Origin: Elusimicrobiota bacterium
GTDB taxonomy: Bacteria > Elusimicrobiota > Elusimicrobia > Elusimicrobiales > UBA9959
Assembly: GCA_016234365.1 (NCBI GenBank)
Contig: JACRER010000026.1
Coordinates: forward strand, 1 to 46,825
Length of the DNA: 46,825 nt
Direction: 5' to 3'
A model generated the notes under the pieces. It ran no database searches. It was given only the letters and a program-made list of their open reading frames with translations, and was not told the DNA's origin. The position numbers and the translations under genes were made by a program. Each line of letters opens with the position of its first letter. The first letter of the stretch is position 1. Shown piece after piece: positions 37,983-44,256 of this stretch.

Positions 37983-40660
37983 AACTTCATTTTTTCTTTA
38001 AGCTGGTCCACGAGCTGCCGGGTCTTCTCGAACTCTTCGGTCTTGCGGGCGGCTTCGGCCACGGCCTCCTCGGCCCTCACCTCGGCCAGCGCGCGCTGGT
38101 TCTTCTCTTCCTCTATATAGCCGCGCAGGCGTTCCTCGCTGCGGGCCAGCGTGTCGCTCTTCGAGCGCAGCTGGGACAGAGAAACTTCCTTGGTGTTCAG
38201 CTCGTCCTTGAGTTCGGCTATCTGCTTGGCGCGCTCGTTCTCCAGCGCGGTCTTTTCCTCTTCCTTGCGGGAGATCTCTATGCGCCAGAACTCGCACTCG
38301 CGCTTCATCTGCTCGAGCTGCTTGTCCTTGGCCGCGCGCTGCTCCTCGGAGAGGCGCAGTTTCTGCATGGCGTCCGTATATTTCCGGTCGCCCTCCTGCA
38401 GTTCGGACTCGAAGGTGCTCTTGTAGTCGGCGTGTTCGGAGCGGACGTCGCGCAGTTCCTTCTCCTTGGAAGCGATCCTGGCGGACAGCCCGGCGGTCTC
38501 CGTCTGCAGCGAGGCTATCATAGCCTGGCGGTCCTCGGAGATCTTCTGGATATGTTCGAAGCGGGCCACGGTGTCGGACACCTTGCCGCGCAGGTCCTCG
38601 AGGGTCTTGCGGTAGGTCTCCTCCTGGTCCTGGCGCATCTTGACCGCGGACTCGCGCTCGGCGGCGGCGCGGGCGAGCAGTTCCTTGGTGCGCAGCAGTT
38701 CGGCCTCGCGGGCGGCGAATTCCTCGTCCATCGAGCGTTCTTTCTCGGCGTAGAGGCGCTGCAGGCGCTCGCGCTCGTGCAGGATGAACTCCTCGCGCTC
38801 TATCCGGGAGGATTCAACGGCGCGGGTGAGTTCCTGCACCTTGATCTCGCGGGCCTTCAGGGCTTCTTCGTAGGCGGAGCCCTTGTCCTGGAACACGGAG
38901 GTGAGGCGGGCGCGCTCTTCGGCCACGGCGGCCTTCAGGTCCTCGCCGGCCTTCTGGCGGGCCATCTTAAGTTCCTCGCCGGCCTTCTGCAGCAGCAGGC
39001 GCAGTTCGCCCAGCTCCTCGTCCTTGCGGTTGAGTTCGGTATTGAACTCCAGGGCGCGGCCCTCCAGTTCGGAGGCGGAGCGCTGTTTCTCGGAGGAGAC
39101 GCGTTTCTCCCACTGCATGGCTTCCTCTGAAAGTTTGCGGTCAGCCTCGGCCTTCAGGCGCTCGCGCAGCGCGGCCTGCTCGGCCAGCGCGCGGTCTTCG
39201 GCCACTTCCAGCTCGCGGCGCAGCGCGGCGAGCTGCTCCTTTACCACGCCCTTGTCCTTGGCCAGTTCTTCGGACTCGCGGCGCAGGTGGGAGATCTCCT
39301 CCAACTTCAGGCGCAGGCTGTCCTCGTAGATCCGCCCGGCGGTCTCTATCTCGGTGCGCAGCGTGGCGGTCTGCTTCTCCATCTCCACTTTAAGGCGCAC
39401 GTCGTATTCGGAACGGAGCTGCTTTTCGCGGAAAGAGAATTCCTCCAGTTTGACGTTGTACTGGTTCTGGGTCTGCTCCACCTTGTGGGAGAACATGTCG
39501 CGCTCGGCCTGGAGCGTTTTTATGGTCTCCTCGAAAGTGCGCAGGTTGCGCTGCAGGTAATCTATCTCGTCCTGGCGCTTGCCCATGTCCTCGCGGTAAT
39601 TGCGCTCGGCTTCCTGCAGTTTCTCGGCAAAGCGGTTGCGTTCGTGCTCCACGGCGATCTTGAGCCGTTTGGGGATCTCTACTTCCATCTCCTTGTAGCG
39701 GTTCTTCTCCGTCTCCAGGGCCTCGCCCAGTTTCAGCAGGCGCGTCTCGTAATCCGAGCCCTGGTTCTTCTTCTCGCTCTCCAGCGTGCGGATCACGCCT
39801 TCGAGGCTGCCGATGGCGTCCTTATAGCGGTTCAGGTCCTCGTCGCGGCGGCGCACGGCCTCGGGCAGGTCGGTCAGCTGCTTTTCCAGCAGGGAGACCT
39901 TCACCTTGTAATCGTCTATCTCCTGGTTCTTGTCCAGGACCTTCTTGTCTATCTCCAGCTCCTTCTGCTTGAGGGCGCGCTCGCGGTCGTCGGTCTCTTT
40001 CTGCCAGCTGTCCTTGGCCCACTTCAGCACGGCCTCCTGCTTGCGCAGCTCCTCCATGGTTACGCGCTCGCGCTTCTCCAGTTCGTCCACCTTGTTCTGG
40101 TAGGTCTGCTCCACGGAGGCCTTATGGGAGGCCAGCTCGTCGGTCAGACGCTTCTTTTCCGCCTCCAGGCGGCCTCCGTAGACCTTTTCAAATTCCTGCT
40201 GCTTGGCCATCTGTTCCTGGCGCAGCTGCCACAGTTCCCCCTCCACCTGCGCCCAGCGGCCGCGCAGTTCCTCGGACTTTTTCTGGTAGTCCTCCTGCTG
40301 CTTCAGTTCCTTCTGCTTGAGCAGCTCCTCGCTTTTGGAGATCTTATCCTCCAGTTCCTTCTCGCGCTCGGTAAGGCGCTCCAGCCGCGCGCGGAACTGG
40401 TACTCCAGGGAATCCTGGCGGGACTTCATCTCCTCTTCGTGCACGCGGGTGCCGCGCTCCAGTTCGGCGTTCTTGGCCTTGAGCTGGTTCTCTAGGAAAG
40501 TGACCTGGCTGGATTTCTCCTGCAGGTTCTGCCTGGTCTTAAGGTCCTCTTCGTGGTAGGAGCGGAGTTTGTCGAGCGCCCAGCGCAGGGCCAGGCGGGC
40601 GGTCTCAACGTCGTTGATCGCCTGCTCGTTAAGTGAGGATTCGTCGAATTTCTCGTTCAT
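37967..40660 (-). CDS. Giant coiled-coil protein
   Basis: 897 residues, nearly all predicted coiled coil by heptad composition from about residue 15 to the end; no membrane segment, signal peptide or catalytic motif seen. Short blocks recur, for example REKELEDKI, RREKQLRSEYDVRL-type and EEFILHERERLQRLY. It resembles bacterial filament-forming proteins (crescentin-like in composition only). Being coupled to another 665-residue coil fused to a kinase suggests the two co-assemble. Function unknown. Confidence 0.8.
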   Translation of the reverse strand: MNEKFDESSLNEQAINDVETARLALRWALDKLRSYHEEDLKTRQNLQEKSSQVTFLENQLKAKNAELERGTRVHEEEMKSRQDSLEYQFRARLERLTEREKELEDKISKSEELLKQKELKQQEDYQKKSEELRGRWAQVEGELWQLRQEQMAKQQEFEKVYGGRLEAEKKRLTDELASHKASVEQTYQNKVDELEKRERVTMEELRKQEAVLKWAKDSWQKETDDRERALKQKELEIDKKVLDKNQEIDDYKVKVSLLEKQLTDLPEAVRRRDEDLNRYKDAIGSLEGVIRTLESEKKNQGSDYETRLLKLGEALETEKNRYKEMEVEIPKRLKIAVEHERNRFAEKLQEAERNYREDMGKRQDEIDYLQRNLRTFEETIKTLQAERDMFSHKVEQTQNQYNVKLEEFSFREKQLRSEYDVRLKVEMEKQTATLRTEIETAGRIYEDSLRLKLEEISHLRRESEELAKDKGVVKEQLAALRRELEVAEDRALAEQAALRERLKAEADRKLSEEAMQWEKRVSSEKQRSASELEGRALEFNTELNRKDEELGELRLLLQKAGEELKMARQKAGEDLKAAVAEERARLTSVFQDKGSAYEEALKAREIKVQELTRAVESSRIEREEFILHERERLQRLYAEKERSMDEEFAAREAELLRTKELLARAAAERESAVKMRQDQEETYRKTLEDLRGKVSDTVARFEHIQKISEDRQAMIASLQTETAGLSARIASKEKELRDVRSEHADYKSTFESELQEGDRKYTDAMQKLRLSEEQRAAKDKQLEQMKRECEFWRIEISRKEEEKTALENERAKQIAELKDELNTKEVSLSQLRSKSDTLARSEERLRGYIEEEKNQRALAEVRAEEAVAEAARKTEEFEKTRQLVDQLKEKMKLWKNT

Positions 40661-40698
40661 AATCTTTATCGCGGCCTCGCCGCGCCTCTATGGCCGCC

Positions 40699-42039
40699 TC
40701 AGGGCAGCACCAGCACCTGGCCGGCCTTCACCTCGCCGCCGCGTCCCACCGCGCCGGTATTGGCCCTGTAGATCTCGGGCCAGCGCTCGGGGTCGCCGTA
40801 AACGGACGCCGCGATGCTTTCCAGCGTGTCGCCGTCCTTCACCACGTAGGTCCGGCGGGCGCCCGGCTGCGGGGCCTTGGGCTGCGCCGGTTTCGCGGCG
40901 GGCTTGGCCTTGAGCGTCTCCATCTCGGAGCGCGACTTCTCCAGTTCGGTCTTCAGGTTTTCCAGCTGTTTGGCGATATCCGGCTGCGCGGCGGGAGCGG
41001 CGGAGCCGTGCCCGGACTCGTCTAGTTTCTGCTGCAGCGCTTTTATCTGCTCTTCCTGCAGGGAGGCTTTCTCCTGGACCTTGCGCATCTCTATGGCGTC
41101 CAGGTCGGCCTCCGCGCCGAAGCGGAAGGAAAAAGCGAGGCGGTGCGAGCCCATGGTGCCGGAAATGCCGCCCAGCGGCAGGCTGAAAGAGTAATCGAAC
41201 TGCGCCAGGCCGAAGCGGCCCCCGACGCCCAGGTTCAGGTTGCGGCGGGAATCGTTGCCGGCGGACAGCCCCATGCGCAGCGCGTAGCGGCGCTGGAAAG
41301 AGTACTCCGCTCCGGCGGAAACGGTATAGTCGGAGCCGGCGAAAGAGGCGTCCAGCCCCAGCAGGCTGGTGCGCAGCGCGTACGAGGCGCCGGCGCGGAT
41401 CTCCACCGGCAGTTTATCCGGGGAAGCCAGGCCCATATCCGGCTTGTTGATATTTTTTACGGCCAGGCCCAAAGCATAGGCCGGGCGGGGGCGGTAGAAA
41501 AAACCCAGGTCCGCGCCGAAGCCGGACTTGGTGTAGCCGCCGCTGAAAACGGGGTCCACGGCGGTGTAGCTGTCGGACACATAGCCGCGGCGCAGGTATT
41601 TAAGCGTGACGCCGGTGCCGAGGCCGCGGTACACGGAGGTGGCGTAGCTGACGGCGAAAGTGGTTTCGGAATAGGCTTCGCTCAGGCGGGTGTCGTTCCA
41701 CGCGAACCCGGCGGAACCCTGCAGGTAGCGCTTTACGGGCCCGGCGAAACCAAAATATCCCTGTCCGATCTTGGACTCGTCGGTAAGGCCGGAATAGAGC
41801 CGCCCGTAAGCCGCCGTCAGCTCGGGCGACTGCGTCTCCACCAGCGAAGCGGGATTGGAGCAAACGGCCTCGGCGCCGCCGGGTACGGCCGTAAAAGCGC
41901 CGCCCATGGCGGTGGCCCTGGCCCCGCACGCCGAATCATTGAACAAAGCGTAGCTCCTCATAGCCATAAATGACATAACGGAAAGCAGCACCGCGAGCGC
42001 TTTTGCCACAGTTACAATTCTACCTTCCGCCTGTTTCAT
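40699..42039 (-). CDS. PorV/PorQ-like outer-membrane barrel fused to LysM
   Basis: 446 residues. Signal peptide about 1-31. The start of the mature protein, SACGARATAMGGAFTAVPGG then CSNPASL, is the hallmark of the PorV/PorQ branch of FadL-like barrels, known from type IX secretion. A barrel continues to about 310. Then a short coiled coil (about 315-385), a Pro/Ala linker and a LysM domain (about 396-446, TYVVKDGDTLESIAASVYGD) that would bind peptidoglycan. This pins an outer-membrane barrel to the cell wall. It sits between the FN3 surface-protein gene and the coiled-coil gene, with gaps of 37-38 nt. Confidence 0.82.
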   Translation of the reverse strand: MKQAEGRIVTVAKALAVLLSVMSFMAMRSYALFNDSACGARATAMGGAFTAVPGGAEAVCSNPASLVETQSPELTAAYGRLYSGLTDESKIGQGYFGFAGPVKRYLQGSAGFAWNDTRLSEAYSETTFAVSYATSVYRGLGTGVTLKYLRRGYVSDSYTAVDPVFSGGYTKSGFGADLGFFYRPRPAYALGLAVKNINKPDMGLASPDKLPVEIRAGASYALRTSLLGLDASFAGSDYTVSAGAEYSFQRRYALRMGLSAGNDSRRNLNLGVGGRFGLAQFDYSFSLPLGGISGTMGSHRLAFSFRFGAEADLDAIEMRKVQEKASLQEEQIKALQQKLDESGHGSAAPAAQPDIAKQLENLKTELEKSRSEMETLKAKPAAKPAQPKAPQPGARRTYVVKDGDTLESIAASVYGDPERWPEIYRANTGAVGRGGEVKAGQVLVLP

Positions 42040-42076
42040 AAATATTACCTAATAGTTATGCCGTTGGGCACAAAAA

Positions 42077-44251
42077 TCACTTCGCCAGGACCATGGTGCC
42101 GTTATAGTACTTGTCGCCGGCCTTGAACTGGTAGATATAGATGCCGGCCGGCGCCGTCTGGCCGGAACGCCTGCCGTCCCATTCCAGCGAAGCCTCGGAG
42201 TTGTAGCTGCCGGGCCTCAGGGAGGCTATCTCCGCGCCGGACATGTCGTACACCTTGGCGCCGGAGATCTCCAGCCCTTCGGGGTTCTCATAGAGAATAT
42301 TGAATTCATCCCAGATCCCGTCGCCGTTAGGCGTAAAGATCTTGCGCGGGACGGTCTGGGTTATGCGGAAACCCTGCGGCCGCACCACGCGCTTTACCTT
42401 GAAGACGCCGGTCTTGCGCGTAAGCACGGTCACGGTGCCGGTAACCGGGTCCACCGAGCCGCCTATGCGCACGTCCTCGACGCCGTTGAAGTAGTAAACG
42501 GCGTAGTCGTAGGCCGAGTAGGAGGCTTCGGGCCGCGCGCCGCTTATGGTGACGGCTCCGGAGCGGGACAACGGCATGGTCAGCGTCACGTCGGCCGGGA
42601 AGTCCCTGCCCACCTTTTCGTCGCCGGCGGAGGTAAGGTAATAGAGCTTATAGGCGGTCATGGTGAGGCCGCTCTCGTACTGGGCCTGGTGCGCCAGCCT
42701 GGGTGACAGGCCTTCCGCCCCGAGCTGCGCGCCTATCTCCTGGCTGATGTCCGCGGCGGCGCGGCCGTCGTCGGCGGGCACGCGGGCCTGGTCCCCGGAG
42801 TTCTTTAGCCAGACCGACGGGTCGCTCTTGAGGTTGTAGCGGTCCACGGCTTTCACGAAATACCACAGGTCCCCGGAGGTGACCTCGGTATAACTGAAGG
42901 TAGCGCTGGACGGCGAAGCCACCAGGGACGGCGTGCCGGACAGCGAAGTGCTGCGGTACACCTCGTAGCGCTTTATGCTGGTGGTGCCGCCGTACACGTC
43001 GTAAAGGATCCTGTTCCACGAGATGGTGAACGAAGTTCCGGAGATGGTGGCGGTGGCTATGGGCGTGGCCGGGCGGGCCACGTTGAGCGTGAGCGCCAGC
43101 TCGCCGAGGTCGGAGAAGCTGGTCAACACCGGAGTGGCGTTGCGCGCCCTGCCGCGGGCGTAATAGGTCATGTTCGTGTCCAGCCCGGAAAAAGCCGCGG
43201 AAGACGTCGTTATCCAACCGGAATCATGCAGATAAGAGAAATCAGGGTAGCTCGAGATCTGAATATCGTATTCCGTGCCGGCCGCGTTGTTGCCGGTATA
43301 GTCCACGGTAAACCCGTCGCTGCTCATGTCCGAGAAGCCGGCCGGTGTGGGCGGGTAAGCCATGGTGACAATGGTGGCAAGGTTGCCGAGGCCGCTGTAC
43401 ACCGTCACGTCGTCGCCCAGGTAGACGCGGGCGTAGTACGCCACGTTGCCCGGCAGGCCGGACAGGCCGTAGTATTCGGCCAGGCCGGCGGCGGAGGTGG
43501 TGGTGATCTGCGCCATGTAGGTGGCGCTGGAGAAGGCATGGGCCGGGTTGGTGGAATAATCTATGCGGATCACGCCGGGGCTGAAAGCGCCGGAAGAGCC
43601 ATCGTCGCCGGTCATGTTCCACTGCATGGTAATGGCCCCGCCGGTAGAGGTTTGCAGCGTAAGGGAAAGCACAGGGTCCGGGGCCGTGGCCTGCGTATAA
43701 AAAGAAGCCGTGGAGGAAATACGGCCATAAATTCCGGCGGAATCGCGTACGCGCAGCGCGGTGTAGTACTGCGGGCCGGGCACCAGGTGCGAATAAGTGC
43801 TTATGTGCACCGTGCCGGTGCTGAGCGCGGCCACGGTAAGCGAGGAGAGTATGCTTTCGTAATTGGCGTAGGTCACCGGGAAAGTGGCTATCTTCACCAC
43901 CACGTTGGCGGCCTGGCCGCGCAGGCCGTCACGCCCCACGGCGGTCCAGCCTACGCGGACCTGGCCTTCGCCCACGGGCTGCGTGGTGGCCACAAGGTCG
44001 TAGGGCACGCCGGGGCTGTGGCTGTTGGATGCGTGGCCGGACAACATCTTGTTGGATCCGGCCGTCATCTGAACGCCGGAGGTTTCCCCCACCACCGACT
44101 CAAGTATCTTGGCCGTGGAACTGGATATCCCCAGGCCGCCGGTGACCGCGCTGGTCTCCGGCCGCCCGATGAGCGCGAAAGCGGGCGCCGCGCCGTACAA
44201 CACGGCGGCCGCGACCGCTATCAACGATATCCCTCTCCTTATATAGGCCAT
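42077..44251 (-). CDS. Surface FN3 protein with gliding/T9SS-like C-terminal domain
   Basis: 724 residues. Signal peptide about 1-26 (ends PAFA). Four or more fibronectin-type III-like repeats from about 85 to 490. The C-terminal 100 residues start KIFTPNGDGIWDEF and end in GIYIYQFKAGDKYYNGTMVLAK, with WDGR between; this is the FlgD-Ig/gliding-motility C-terminal type used as a sorting signal in type IX secretion. A PorV-like gene directly downstream fits that idea. The start has no Shine-Dalgarno sequence and lies 5 nt after the upstream stop, so translation is coupled. Confidence 0.8.
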   Translation of the reverse strand: MAYIRRGISLIAVAAAVLYGAAPAFALIGRPETSAVTGGLGISSSTAKILESVVGETSGVQMTAGSNKMLSGHASNSHSPGVPYDLVATTQPVGEGQVRVGWTAVGRDGLRGQAANVVVKIATFPVTYANYESILSSLTVAALSTGTVHISTYSHLVPGPQYYTALRVRDSAGIYGRISSTASFYTQATAPDPVLSLTLQTSTGGAITMQWNMTGDDGSSGAFSPGVIRIDYSTNPAHAFSSATYMAQITTTSAAGLAEYYGLSGLPGNVAYYARVYLGDDVTVYSGLGNLATIVTMAYPPTPAGFSDMSSDGFTVDYTGNNAAGTEYDIQISSYPDFSYLHDSGWITTSSAAFSGLDTNMTYYARGRARNATPVLTSFSDLGELALTLNVARPATPIATATISGTSFTISWNRILYDVYGGTTSIKRYEVYRSTSLSGTPSLVASPSSATFSYTEVTSGDLWYFVKAVDRYNLKSDPSVWLKNSGDQARVPADDGRAAADISQEIGAQLGAEGLSPRLAHQAQYESGLTMTAYKLYYLTSAGDEKVGRDFPADVTLTMPLSRSGAVTISGARPEASYSAYDYAVYYFNGVEDVRIGGSVDPVTGTVTVLTRKTGVFKVKRVVRPQGFRITQTVPRKIFTPNGDGIWDEFNILYENPEGLEISGAKVYDMSGAEIASLRPGSYNSEASLEWDGRRSGQTAPAGIYIYQFKAGDKYYNGTMVLAK

Positions 44252-44256
44252 AAGAA

